From NCBI GenBank assembly GCA_014384375.1, contig JACNFY010000015.1, positions 1-53,458 on the forward strand: a DNA stretch of 53,458 nt, in the 5' to 3' direction. A program made the position numbers and the translations under genes. The notes under the pieces were generated by a model. That model was not told the DNA's origin and did no database searches. It saw only the letters and a list, made by a program, of their open reading frames with translations. Origin of the DNA: Nanobdellati archaeon (GTDB taxonomy: Archaea; Nanobdellota; Nanobdellia; Woesearchaeales; GCA-2686295). How positions within the stretch are numbered: the stretch's first letter is position 1; the number at the start of each line of letters is the position of its first letter. Shown here piece by piece: positions 1 to 8,439 of this stretch.

Positions 1-56
1 CCACCCTCCTAAACCTTTAATTAACAAAGTCATTTATTTATTTTGCGACAAACTCT
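1..56. repeat. Left copy of 56-bp perfect inverted repeat at the window ends
   Basis: The first 56 bases are the exact reverse complement of the last 56 (53403-53458); the match breaks at the next base on the inner side. The repeat holds an ATG on the outward-reading strand (codon 33-31, minus) that opens an ORF starting MTLLIKGLGGW and running off the edge. The gene content between the repeats is ordinary chromosomal, so I read this as the contig running into two oppositely oriented copies of one longer repeat rather than as telomere-like ends of a linear element. Confidence 0.9.
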
Positions 57-90
57 ATTTTTAGATAAAATTTAAAAGAAAAAAACTTTT

Positions 91-2049
91 TTAGATTCTT
101 TCCTTTTTCAAAACTTCAACGACTTCAGGGTTTGCTAAGGTTGTTATGTTGCCGACATCTTCTGCTCCTGAAGCGATAGCCTTTAGAATCCTTCTCATGA
201 TCTTGCCGCTTCTGGTTTTTGGCAAAGAATCTGCAAATTGTATTTTGTCGGGTTTGGCAATCGGACCAATACTGCGAGCGACATGTTTCCTTAAAGTCTG
301 GACAAGCTCATCAGAACCTTTAAGGCCTTTTTTCAAGGTAACAAAAGCATACAAAGCATTTCCTTTGATGGGATGTGGTATTGGAACAACAGCTGACTCA
401 GAAACACCTTTATAACTAACCAATGCACTTTCGATCTCAGAAGTTCCTAATCTATGACCAGAAACATTAACAACATCATCGATACGACCCATAATCCAGA
501 AATAGCCATCCTTGTCTTTCTTTGCAGCGTCACCTGCAAAGTAAATGCCTCCTTTGAAATTGCTAAAATAAGTTTTTCTGAAACGTTCAGGATTCTTATA
601 CACAGTCCTCAACATACCAGGCCATGGCTGCTCTACGACAATGTATCCGCCTTCATCTGCTCTGGTTGGTTTGCCATCCTCTCTGTAGACATTTGCCTTT
701 ACACCGAAGAATGGGAAACAAGTAGATCCTGGCTTCAAATCCATAGCACCAGGTAATGGAGTAACCATTATACCGCCAGTCTCTGTCTGCCACCAAGTAT
801 CGACAATTGGACATTTTTTGTTACCAACAACGTTGTAGTACCACAACCATGCTTTGGGATTGATTGGTTCGCCAACACTACCTAAAAGTCTTAAGCTGGA
901 AAGATCGTGTTTCTTGACCCATTTATCACCGTATCTTTCAAGTGCTCTGATTGCTGTTGGTGCAGTATAGAAAATAGTAATCTTGTATTTCTCAACTATC
1001 TGCCAGAACCTGTCAGGGTTTGGATATGTTGGTATGCCCTCAAACATAACACTTGTCGCACCGTTTGCTAATGGGCCGTACACAATGTAGCTGTGACCAG
1101 TAATCCAACCAATATCTGCAGTGCACCAGTAGATGTCTTCTTCGTGATAGTCAAAAACGTATTTGAAGGTCAGGTATGTATACATTAAGTAGCCAGCAGT
1201 TGTGTGTACAACTCCTTTTGGCTTGCCGGTTGTTCCGCTTGTGTACAAGATGAATGAGATATCTTCAGAGTTCATCTTTGCAGCTTCGCAGTAATCTTTG
1301 ATATCTTTAGCTTTTAATTCATCTTGAAGCCACAAGTCTCGACCTCTCTTCATCTTGGTCTTTATGTTAAGTCTTTTGTTAACTAAAACGTACTTAATTG
1401 ATTTGCATGTGTTAATAATTTTGTCAACGCTATCTTTCATGTTGATAACCTTGTCTCCATGAAGGTTGACGTTGCTAGTTACCAGAATCTTTGCTCTGGA
1501 ATCATCAATTCTGTCTTTCAGGGATTGTGGGCTGAAGCCACCGAAGACAACGCTGTGGATTGCTCCGAGTCTGGTACAGGCCAGGATTCCTATTGCCAGT
1601 TCTGGAACCATTGGCATGTAGAAGCAGATCCTGTCGCCTTTCTTTATACCCCTTTTTTTCAGGACATTAGCAAACTTACATACTTCTTTGTAAAGCTGTT
1701 TGTAGGTGAATTTTTTTCCTTTGCCTTTATTGGCTTCCCAGATAAGAGCTGTCTTGTTACCTCTCTTTTCCAGGTGTCTGTCAAGGCAGTTGTAAGAAAT
1801 GTTAATCTTTCCGCCATCAAACCACTTGCATTCGAGTTTTGACTTGTTCCAGTAATAGACTTTGTTCCATTTCTTGAACCAATCTAATTGTTCAGCTTGT
1901 TTTGCCCAGAACTTATCAGGGGTTTTTATGGATTCGTTGTATAACTTTTTGTACTCTGCAAAGTTCTTTATATAGGCTTTCTTCCTGAAATTATACTTAG
2001 GAGGAATTTTCCTGGTCTCTTTTGCGACTGAATCTAGAACTTTTGTCAT
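91..2049 (-). CDS. acs: Acetyl-CoA synthetase, AMP-forming
   Basis: Cytoplasmic adenylate-forming enzyme that makes acetyl-CoA from acetate, ATP and CoA through acetyl-AMP. The 652 residues match the usual length of about 650. The AMP-binding P-loop YTSGTTGKPKGV lies near residue 268, the hinge region FAGDAAKKDKDGYFWIMGR follows, and the C-terminal catalytic lysine sits in PKTRSGKIMRRIL near residue 615. The start ATG has an AGAGGTG ribosome site and a TTTAAATA box at 2088-2095, so it is transcribed alone. With the 2-oxoacid:ferredoxin oxidoreductase and PEP synthase in this window it could feed acetate carbon to gluconeogenesis. Propionyl-CoA synthetase is a possible but less likely alternative. 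Confidence 0.95.
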   Translation of the reverse strand: MTKVLDSVAKETRKIPPKYNFRKKAYIKNFAEYKKLYNESIKTPDKFWAKQAEQLDWFKKWNKVYYWNKSKLECKWFDGGKINISYNCLDRHLEKRGNKTALIWEANKGKGKKFTYKQLYKEVCKFANVLKKRGIKKGDRICFYMPMVPELAIGILACTRLGAIHSVVFGGFSPQSLKDRIDDSRAKILVTSNVNLHGDKVINMKDSVDKIINTCKSIKYVLVNKRLNIKTKMKRGRDLWLQDELKAKDIKDYCEAAKMNSEDISFILYTSGTTGKPKGVVHTTAGYLMYTYLTFKYVFDYHEEDIYWCTADIGWITGHSYIVYGPLANGATSVMFEGIPTYPNPDRFWQIVEKYKITIFYTAPTAIRALERYGDKWVKKHDLSSLRLLGSVGEPINPKAWLWYYNVVGNKKCPIVDTWWQTETGGIMVTPLPGAMDLKPGSTCFPFFGVKANVYREDGKPTRADEGGYIVVEQPWPGMLRTVYKNPERFRKTYFSNFKGGIYFAGDAAKKDKDGYFWIMGRIDDVVNVSGHRLGTSEIESALVSYKGVSESAVVPIPHPIKGNALYAFVTLKKGLKGSDELVQTLRKHVARSIGPIAKPDKIQFADSLPKTRSGKIMRRILKAIASGAEDVGNITTLANPEVVEVLKKERI

Positions 2050-2087
2050 ATAAACACCTCTTGATAATATTAAGTCTCTAACTTGGG

Positions 2088-2095
2088 TATTTAAA
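2088..2095 (-). promoter_or_regulatory. TATA box of acs
   Basis: TTTAAATA on the minus strand, 39 nt before the acs ATG, leaving a short leader that carries the AGAGGTG ribosome site. Seen in sequence; promoter function is inferred from the archaeal consensus. Confidence 0.6.
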
Positions 2096-2120
2096 TTTTT
2101 TTATTTATAAAAAAATAGAT

Positions 2121-4694
2121 TTATATTTTTGCTTTGTATTTTTTCATCATTAGGGAATTGGTAACAACGCTTACGCTGCTGAATGCCATGGCTATTCCTG
2201 CGATGATTGGGTTTAACAGGAATCCTGTAAATGGATATAATGCGCCTGCTGCTAATGGAATTCCGAGACTGTTGTAGAAGAACGCCCAGAACAGGTTCTG
2301 CTTTATTTTTCTCATAGTATATCTTGACAGGTCCATAGCAACAACTACATCGCGTAAATCTTCCTTGATAAGAACTATATCGCCAGATTCTATGGCTACA
2401 TCTGTTCCGCTTCCTATTGCTATGCCAATATCTGCCTGTGTCAGTGCAGGAGCATCATTTATTCCATCACCGACCATGGCTACTTTCTTGCCTTCCTCCT
2501 GCAGTTTCTTGATTTCATTGGCCTTGTCTTGTGGCAGCACTTCTGACAGCACTCTTTTCATTCCCAGTTGTTTAGCGATGGCTTCTGCTGTTCTTTTGTT
2601 ATCACCAGTTATCATTATAGATTCAACATCCATGTCGTTTAATACTTTGATGGCTTCTTTTGAGAATTCTTTCAATGTGTCTGCAACTGCAACTATACCT
2701 GCAATATTATTATCTATGGCTATAAGCATAGCTGTTTTTCCTTCAGTTTCAAGTCTTTCAAGGTCTTCTGATGCGTTTCTGTAATCAATCTTTTTTTCTT
2801 CCATTAACTTTCGGTTTCCAAGATCTATTAGCAGGTTTTTGTATGTTACTTCAATACCTTTTCCAGTTATGGAATTAAATTTATCTGGGTCTTCTAGGTA
2901 TAGTTTTTTCTCTTTAGCATTATTTACTATTGCTTCACCAAGAGGATGCTCAGAGTTCTTTTCTGCAACAGCGGCATATAATAATAACTCCTTCTCATCA
3001 TATTTTGAAGTGCTTATGATATCAGTTACCTGCGGCTCGCCTTTAGTCAAAGTACCTGTTTTGTCAAACACTATTGTATTGACTTTATTAGCCATCTGAA
3101 GGCTTTCTGCATTCTTGAACAATATTCCGTTTTCAGCTCCTTTTCCAGTACCGACCATTATGGCAGTAGGAGTTGCCAGTCCTAAAGCGCATGGACAAGC
3201 TATTATTAACACTGCTACGAATATTGTTAGCGCAAAAGCCATTCCACCAAAGAAGTACCATATGATGCTGGATACAACTCCAATGGTGACAACGACAGGG
3301 ACAAAATATGAAGAAATTATATCAGCTAATTTTTGTATGGGAGCCTTGCTTCCCTGGGCTTCTTCAACCATTTTTATGATTTGTGCAAGCGCTGTTTCAG
3401 AACCAACTTTCGTGGCTTTGAACTTGAAGCTGCCTGTCTTGTTGATAGTGGCTCCGATAACATTCGAACTCACTATTTTCTCAACAGGGATGCTTTCTCC
3501 TGATATCATACTTTCGTCAATGCTTGAATGTCCTTCTGTTATAATTCCATCAACTGGAACTTTTTGACCTGGTTTAACTATAACTATATCTCCAACTATT
3601 ACCTCATCAATTGAAACTTCTATCTCTTTTCCATTTCTTATTACAAGAGCTGTTTTCGCTGACAACCCCATTAATTTCTTTATTGCTTCGCTTGTTTTCC
3701 CTTTTGCCTTTGCTTCCAAGTATCGTCCAAGCAATATGAATGCAATAAGTATTCCAGCTACTTCGAAGTATAGCTGCTCAATGTTTCCGACTAATGAGCT
3801 GTAAATGCTGTAAACATATGCAGCACCTGTACCTATTGCCACGAGGGTGTCCATGTTAGCAGTTTTTGCCTTAATGACTGATCTAAAACCTTTATAGAAG
3901 AATTCGTAACCTACTAGCATTATTGGTGTTGTTATTATGAACTGGATCAATGCCATGTATCTTTCTATAAATAGTGCTATTGGCAACCCAATGTGTGGCG
4001 CCATCGCAAAGTAAAGCAACGGCAAAGATAGAACCATAGCTATAGTGGTTTTGTATTTTAAGTTCCTTATCTCTCTTTTACGAGCTTTTTTCTCCTCGTC
4101 TTGACTGTCAGTGTCAAGGAAGTTATCATAGCCTGCATCTTTTATAGTTTCCCTGATTTTATTAGAACTAATGACGTTGGGATTATATTCTATTGTGGCT
4201 TTCTCTGTTGGCAACAACTCCTTTGATTCTATGCCTTTGAGTTTATCTAAAGCAGAACCTACAATGCTAATGCAATGAGGGTTGTCCATTCCTATGACTT
4301 TCAGCTTTAGAACATTGCCTTCAGATTTTTCTTTTACAACATTGTAGCCTGTGTCTTCAATGGTTTTTTCAAGTTCTTCTTTAGAAACATCTTTGGGATT
4401 ATACTCCACTAATGCTTTTTGAGATGCTAGATTCACTGAAGCATTCTTAACACCTTTATTTTTCTTCAATGCGTTTTCAATTGTAGAAACGCAACTTGCA
4501 CAATGCATTCCATCAATATTAATTGTGCACTTTTCACTTCCATGACTTGTTTCAGCGTGATGTTTTTCAGTTTTTCCTGTAAATGAATCATAGCAATGCT
4601 TGCTGCAGAAGTAAAATGTTTCTCCATCCTTCTCTGCTTTGAACTTTGCAGTGTCAGAATCTACTTCCATTCCGCATACTGGATCTTTAACCAT
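2121..4694 (-). CDS. copA: Copper-exporting P1B-type ATPase with N-terminal YHS domain
   Basis: Membrane pump that exports Cu+ at the cost of ATP. Order of domains: YHS metal-binding domain (residues 1-40, CGM and FCSKHC), a heavy-metal-associated domain with intact GMHCASC (62-68), a second HMA domain whose motif is degenerate (GMDNPHC), actuator domain, the CPC metal site in the sixth helix (near 499), DKTGTLT phosphorylation site (near 542), HP motif (SEHPLGEA), GDGINDAP (near 740), and YN plus MxxSS in the last two helices, which are the Cu+-site residues. ATG has an AGAGGT site. It is the last gene of the metal/thiol operon, 66 nt after the DUF2933 gene; a TATA-like AATATAAAAA just upstream may give it an extra promoter. 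Confidence 0.95.
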   Translation of the reverse strand: MVKDPVCGMEVDSDTAKFKAEKDGETFYFCSKHCYDSFTGKTEKHHAETSHGSEKCTINIDGMHCASCVSTIENALKKNKGVKNASVNLASQKALVEYNPKDVSKEELEKTIEDTGYNVVKEKSEGNVLKLKVIGMDNPHCISIVGSALDKLKGIESKELLPTEKATIEYNPNVISSNKIRETIKDAGYDNFLDTDSQDEEKKARKREIRNLKYKTTIAMVLSLPLLYFAMAPHIGLPIALFIERYMALIQFIITTPIMLVGYEFFYKGFRSVIKAKTANMDTLVAIGTGAAYVYSIYSSLVGNIEQLYFEVAGILIAFILLGRYLEAKAKGKTSEAIKKLMGLSAKTALVIRNGKEIEVSIDEVIVGDIVIVKPGQKVPVDGIITEGHSSIDESMISGESIPVEKIVSSNVIGATINKTGSFKFKATKVGSETALAQIIKMVEEAQGSKAPIQKLADIISSYFVPVVVTIGVVSSIIWYFFGGMAFALTIFVAVLIIACPCALGLATPTAIMVGTGKGAENGILFKNAESLQMANKVNTIVFDKTGTLTKGEPQVTDIISTSKYDEKELLLYAAVAEKNSEHPLGEAIVNNAKEKKLYLEDPDKFNSITGKGIEVTYKNLLIDLGNRKLMEEKKIDYRNASEDLERLETEGKTAMLIAIDNNIAGIVAVADTLKEFSKEAIKVLNDMDVESIMITGDNKRTAEAIAKQLGMKRVLSEVLPQDKANEIKKLQEEGKKVAMVGDGINDAPALTQADIGIAIGSGTDVAIESGDIVLIKEDLRDVVVAMDLSRYTMRKIKQNLFWAFFYNSLGIPLAAGALYPFTGFLLNPIIAGIAMAFSSVSVVTNSLMMKKYKAKI

Positions 4695-4760
4695 ATCTTT
4701 TACCTCTTAATATCTAACTTCATTGTGATTGATTTTTTATATTTTTTTAATTTCATCACC

Positions 4761-4982
4761 TTAATGACACTTACTGTTTTCTTTACTTTTTGAGTTAGTA
4801 TGCATGTCTTTCATCATGAAGTAATGCATAAGAGGACATAGCAGGAGTATGAACCAAAATAGGTAAGAGCTGCTTAAGCCAAAAAAATATACTGCTATAA
4901 CTAATAAAATCAGGGGTGCACCACAGCAAACAATCATCATCAAGCCATGGTTGTGCTTTGATTTTTTAGTTTCTTCTTTCAT
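4761..4982 (-). CDS. DUF2933-type small membrane protein
   Basis: 73-residue protein: Lys/Glu-rich start, then HGLMMIVCCGAPLIL and a second hydrophobic stretch, then HYFMMKDMH and a Ser/Lys tail ending in KCH. The HGLMM-CC-P motif is that of the DUF2933 family, which commonly travels with CopA and YHS genes; function is unknown, and the His, Cys and Met residues suggest metal contact. The ORF track starts at 5006, but the internal ATG at 4982 has a strong AAGGAGG site 6 nt upstream and avoids a long overlap with the flavoprotein gene, so I chose it. Confidence 0.75.
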   Translation of the reverse strand: MKEETKKSKHNHGLMMIVCCGAPLILLVIAVYFFGLSSSYLFWFILLLCPLMHYFMMKDMHTNSKSKENSKCH

Positions 4983-4992
4983 GTTATCCTCC

Positions 4993-6012
4993 TTAAATCG
5001 CTTCATATTTTTTCAAAGCCCATTTTGCAATAGGTTTCATACTTAAAAATTTAGTCACAAAATTCAATTTCCAATTAGGTGAGTGTGACATTCTTCTTTG
5101 CGCTTTTAGCAAGTAGTCATAATACTTTTTATTCTTAAGGCAAAAATATGAATATCTTCTTGAACCTTCCTCTAAAGAGATTTTACCTTCTATAATCTGC
5201 TGTGCTATCCTACCGCAATATTTGCCAGCTCTTATTGCGGGTCTTATGCCTTCTACGGTTAGAGGTAATACGTTTCCTGCTGCATCGCCAACCACAAATA
5301 TGTTGTCTATAGTGGGCTTTCTTAAGTAATGCGGTATATAGTTGCCATGTGCTCCATTTAACTTTAGACCATAACTGCTCACAAAGTTTTTTAGTGATTG
5401 CATCAGCCTAGGATTTTTCCCATAGCTCCCTACTCCAAGCCTTGAATTTTCTCCTGCTGGAAAAAGCCACCCCATACCGTTCTCAATAATCTTTTCATCT
5501 ACAAAAAATCTCAGTTTGTTATCCTTATAAGGGATTTCAGTTTCTATAGCAACACTTAACTTTTTTTTATCAACAAATCTTTTGTCAATGGAACTTGCAA
5601 GTATAGCAGACCATCCTGAACAATCAACGTAAATCTTGGCTTTGTACTTTCTCTTATCTGTTATAATCGCTCCTTCTTTTAGCCCAGACACATTTTCTTT
5701 TCTGAATTCAGCATCACTTTGTTTGAAGAACTGATTGCAAAATATAGAATAATCAATTGTGCAGAATTCGTCAGCCAAAGGTATATGATGAATTTTATTT
5801 TTTGCTGTATGAAGAGTAGCAGCATCAAAAGTCTGGAGTATCGATTTTTCAAGTCTAATACTTTCTACAAATTTAACTATGGTCCCGCATGCAGAAGTTA
5901 CATTTGTTCCAATATCCTTCCTATCAAGTAGAAGCACATTGCTTTTCAATTCACTTGCTACAGCTAGTCCTGCAAAGCTTGCTCCAACTATGATTATGTC
6001 AAATTCTTCCAT
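4993..6012 (-). CDS. FAD-dependent oxidoreductase, geranylgeranyl reductase family
   Basis: 339-residue flavoprotein. The N-terminal Rossmann fold has IIIVGASFAGLAVASEL (the last Gly of GxGxxG shifted by Ser/Phe), and the second FAD motif is VVGDAAGNVLPLTVEGIRPA near residue 245, the hallmark of geranylgeranyl reductases. Known members saturate the isoprenoid chains of archaeal lipids or of quinones. Its place inside a metal/thiol operon (16 nt after the ZIP-like gene, overlapping the next gene's upstream region) does not fit lipid synthesis obviously; a different substrate, such as a quinone or a thiol compound, is possible. Family assignment is firm, substrate is not. Confidence 0.75.
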   Translation of the reverse strand: MEEFDIIIVGASFAGLAVASELKSNVLLLDRKDIGTNVTSACGTIVKFVESIRLEKSILQTFDAATLHTAKNKIHHIPLADEFCTIDYSIFCNQFFKQSDAEFRKENVSGLKEGAIITDKRKYKAKIYVDCSGWSAILASSIDKRFVDKKKLSVAIETEIPYKDNKLRFFVDEKIIENGMGWLFPAGENSRLGVGSYGKNPRLMQSLKNFVSSYGLKLNGAHGNYIPHYLRKPTIDNIFVVGDAAGNVLPLTVEGIRPAIRAGKYCGRIAQQIIEGKISLEEGSRRYSYFCLKNKKYYDYLLKAQRRMSHSPNWKLNFVTKFLSMKPIAKWALKKYEAI

Positions 6013-6028
6013 TTTTATTATTTTAAAT

Positions 6029-6715
6029 CTAAATCATTATCAATAGTATGATGAATAAAGCCATTCCGACTAAAAAGTACTTTGGGTCGCCCTCTTTTTG
6101 CTCAGGCAAAATATCTTTTATTATTATGTAAAAAAGCGCTCCTATCACGAATCCCAATATGCCATAATAAACACTTTGTGTGACCCCAATATAGTACGCT
6201 ATTAAAATACCTATAATTGTTGAGCTAGATACTGTGATTCTTATATACTTATTTACTTTTATATCCTCATGTAATTCCTTGGACGAGGCAGAGCTTATTG
6301 TAGAGTGAAATAGGATTGGTATAAGGAATAATGTTCCTGCTTTTAAACTTGATTCCATCAGATAGTATAACACTGCGCCTATAATGAGGTAATATACAAA
6401 AAATCCGAAAGTATGAATGTGCTTTAGCCTTTCAAACAACTCTTCCTTGTTTGAGTGTTGATAGACATATTTCTCAAGCAAATGAAAAATAGAAAAACCA
6501 ATTAGGATTGAAACATAGCTTATCGTTCTTAATTTCTCTATGTTTTCCTCATGAATTTGTGGTAGCAACTCTAAAAATAAATACGTTATTGATATTCCGG
6601 CAGCAAACGACAGTATCTTGTCTTTATATTTAATAAATTTTAAACTGATATAATCACTTAGGTAATGAAGTATCCAGATAAAAGCTCCATAAGATAATAT
6701 TATTAAAATATTCAT
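6029..6715 (-). CDS. ZIP-like multispanning membrane protein
   Basis: 228 residues with about seven to eight hydrophobic helices. KILSFAAGISITYLFLELLPQ and the late GFVIGALFYIIIKDILPE resemble the ZIP (zinc/iron permease) fold, but the usual HNxxE metal signature of the fourth helix appears only as FHSTISSASSKELHED, so the metal specificity cannot be read off. The gene lies 6 nt before/after its neighbours in the metal/thiol operon, which supports a role in divalent metal movement. It could also be a divergent ZIP relative that does not transport. Confidence 0.55.
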   Translation of the reverse strand: MNILIILSYGAFIWILHYLSDYISLKFIKYKDKILSFAAGISITYLFLELLPQIHEENIEKLRTISYVSILIGFSIFHLLEKYVYQHSNKEELFERLKHIHTFGFFVYYLIIGAVLYYLMESSLKAGTLFLIPILFHSTISSASSKELHEDIKVNKYIRITVSSSTIIGILIAYYIGVTQSVYYGILGFVIGALFYIIIKDILPEQKEGDPKYFLVGMALFIILLIMI

Positions 6716-6721
6716 CTGACT

Positions 6722-6916
6722 TTACCCGCAGCAGCACCCACCTTTTTTTTGGGATCTATTCTTTATTTCTTCATTGTATTTGTTTATGTGTTCTTCGCTA
6801 CAGAAAGGTCTGTTAAACGTTCCTACATATCCTATAATCTTTATATTTGCGAATTGTTCCTGTCCTTTATCTATTTTTTCTCTGCAGTACATACATTTTT
6901 TTCTGAACAAACTCAT
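6722..6916 (-). CDS. Small Cys-rich zinc-binding protein
   Basis: 64 residues. N-terminal CMYCREKI and FCSEEHINKY form a TRASH/YHS-like zinc site (CxxC ... C-x3-H), and the chain ends in KKGGCCCG, a run of cysteines like those of copper or mercury chaperone tails. The ATG has a GAGGT site and the gene is in the metal/thiol operon between the thioredoxin-like and ZIP-like genes. I infer a soluble metal carrier or sensor; no catalytic motif is visible. Confidence 0.7.
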   Translation of the reverse strand: MSLFRKKCMYCREKIDKGQEQFANIKIIGYVGTFNRPFCSEEHINKYNEEIKNRSQKKGGCCCG

Positions 6917-6933
6917 TTTGTTTACCTCAAGAG

Positions 6934-7161
6934 TTATAATTTTAATTTTGCTCTTAACTCCTCTTCTCTTGGTACGCCTGTGAATTCTAATTTTTCATTA
7001 ATTACGATGCCAGGAGAGGTCATTACTTGGTATTTCTGCAATATTGCAGGATTCTTTGCAATATCAATAACTTCGTATTTGACTTTCATCTCATCCAGCA
7101 TTCTTTCTACTCTTGCGCAGTTTCCGCATCCAGGCGTTGTTAATATTTGGACTTTTGTCAT
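6934..7161 (-). CDS. Thioredoxin/glutaredoxin-like small redox protein
   Basis: 75 residues with the whole thioredoxin fold in miniature: VQILTTPGCGNCARVERML (redox CGNC, residues 12-15), and the cis-proline loop VMTSPGIVIN. This matches the family of small archaeal thioredoxins (MJ0307-like, thioredoxin_3). No signal peptide, so it is cytoplasmic. It follows the YHS gene by 4 nt and can supply reducing power to the operon's DsbD-like membrane protein, which is the usual partner of such proteins. Confidence 0.85.
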   Translation of the reverse strand: MTKVQILTTPGCGNCARVERMLDEMKVKYEVIDIAKNPAILQKYQVMTSPGIVINEKLEFTGVPREEELRAKLKL

Positions 7162-7165
7162 TCTC

Positions 7166-7327
7166 TTATATCTCCGTTTTATTCTTTTCGCTTAAGAATT
7201 GTTTAGGATTGCTATTAAAAGCCCATTGACAGCTTGGACTGCAAAAGTAGTATGTCTTTCCCTTGTAATCTGCTTTTGCAGCTTTCTTCTCATCAACGTC
7301 CATGTTGCATACAGGGTCTTTAGCCAT
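7166..7327 (-). CDS. YHS-domain metal-binding protein (53 aa, not in ORF track)
   Basis: Translates as MAKDPVCNMDVDEKKAAKADY then KGKTYYFCSPSCQWAF, ending SEKNKTEI. This is a stand-alone YHS domain: DPVCNM and FCSPSC are the metal-binding cysteines, and the sequence is a close cousin of the YHS domain that starts CopA downstream. Its ATG overlaps the stop of the DsbD-like gene (ATGGCTAA), so the two are translationally coupled, and it ends 4 nt before the thioredoxin-like gene. Too short for the 60-residue cut-off of the track. Probable copper/heavy-metal carrier or trafficking protein. Confidence 0.9.
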   Translation of the reverse strand: MAKDPVCNMDVDEKKAAKADYKGKTYYFCSPSCQWAFNSNPKQFLSEKNKTEI

Positions 7328-8309
7328 TAGCATCACCTCTGTTTTTTTTCTTATAATAGTTCCACACTATCGGAATCACAATTAGCAGAAGCAAAAACCA
7401 AGGAGCAGTTTCATGAGGTATAAAGTCTTTAGGACCTTCATGTTCATGAGCTTCTTTCATTAATTCTGCAGGCAACCCTGTTGATTTGACAAATTTGTTC
7501 CATCCTTCATGGACAATGGTTTCTTCGTACCATTCATGAGCTCCACCCATAATAAATATCACTGCTCCTAAAATAACAAGTGACCAGCCTATTACTTTCT
7601 TAACTTTTCTTTGATGTTTAAGAATAGAGCTTGTTGCGTTAATTCCCATGATTCCTAAAATGGATAAGAAGATGAGCGGAGTTGCCCTTCCTAAGCCATG
7701 AACAAACCCCATCCAGCCTCCAAATAATGCGCTTCCTTTTACAGCGATATCTCCTAGAAGGATGTAAAATAATGGGTTTGGGCAACCGACTCCTGCATTT
7801 CCCAGGAATAACCCTAAGAAGAACGCTTTGGCATAATCTTTCCTTTTTTCAATGAATTGTGGTGTTCTTGCAAATGAAGGCAGTTTAAGTTTGAGAATGT
7901 TTAATTCTGAAAGTCCAAACAGTAAAGCAGCGGCTCCTCCGACCATGAACAAGATTTTGCTCACTGTTCCTGCTTGGCTAGCTGCTTCATCTAATCCTAT
8001 TATGTTCCCTGCAATAGCAATAAATAAGCCGTAAAGTGCGATAGTTATGGATAATCCTAACCCGAATAGTAACGCCATGAAAAAACCTTTTTTATACCCT
8101 TTTCCCATACTAAAAGGGACTATAATAAATGCCAAAGGTAGAGTGCATGGAAGAACAATCATGGAAATGCCTGCTACATATGCAAATGCTAAATCTACTG
8201 TGTTCTTTGACATTGCAAAGAGATATAATACACTAATAGTTATTAGAATAAATAGTCCTAATGCTATGCTACCAAAGAGTTTTCTATTTGTATCTTTTTC
8301 CATTTTCAC
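7320..8309 (-). CDS. DsbD/CcdA-like thiol-disulfide membrane transporter
   Basis: 329 residues, about eight hydrophobic helices. Two Cys-Pro sites, IVLPCTLPLAF (near residue 55) and GVGCPNPLFY (near 171), are the redox pair of the DsbD/CcdA transmembrane domain, which carries electrons from cytoplasmic thioredoxin to the outside. A His/Glu-rich segment (HEWYEETIVHEGW, HEHEGPK) faces one side between the last two helices and may bind metal. The track start is GTG at 8309; ATG at 8303 is an equally good start, with AAGGT upstream of both. First gene of the metal/thiol operon; the thioredoxin-like gene two positions on is its likely donor. Confidence 0.8.
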   Translation of the reverse strand: MKMEKDTNRKLFGSIALGLFILITISVLYLFAMSKNTVDLAFAYVAGISMIVLPCTLPLAFIIVPFSMGKGYKKGFFMALLFGLGLSITIALYGLFIAIAGNIIGLDEAASQAGTVSKILFMVGGAAALLFGLSELNILKLKLPSFARTPQFIEKRKDYAKAFFLGLFLGNAGVGCPNPLFYILLGDIAVKGSALFGGWMGFVHGLGRATPLIFLSILGIMGINATSSILKHQRKVKKVIGWSLVILGAVIFIMGGAHEWYEETIVHEGWNKFVKSTGLPAELMKEAHEHEGPKDFIPHETAPWFLLLLIVIPIVWNYYKKKNRGDANG

Positions 8310-8414
8310 ATATACCTTATTTTATTAACTGACTTTAATAGGATTAAAAACATCTCTTTCACAAAAAATCCGAAGTCTTTTTCGCGTTCAGTTCCCTTTC
8401 AATAATTTTTTTTC

Positions 8415-8435
8415 TTAATGACATCCGCCAATCAT
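8415..8435 (-). CDS. Putative six-codon ORF MIGGCH with strong ribosome site
   Basis: After the methyltransferase stop codon the minus strand reads AAAGGAGGTTAGGAAAATG ATT GGC GGA TGT CAT TAA. The GGAGG lies inside the last codons of the methyltransferase, ideal spacing for re-initiation at this ATG. The peptide ends in Cys-His, as does the DUF2933 protein of the operon that starts 100 nt downstream. It may be a leader peptide, the remnant of a longer Cys-rich gene, or chance; nothing here proves translation. Confidence 0.25.
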   Translation of the reverse strand: MIGGCH

Positions 8436-8439
8436 TTTC

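Noticed and set aside
1459-1842. 127-residue plus-strand ORF inside acs
   Set aside because: Shadow frame of a firmly identified gene; no promoter, ribosome site or recognisable domain.
6749-7195. 148-residue plus-strand ORF across three minus-strand genes
   Set aside because: It spans the Cys-rich, thioredoxin-like and YHS genes, all of which have intact family motifs on the minus strand.
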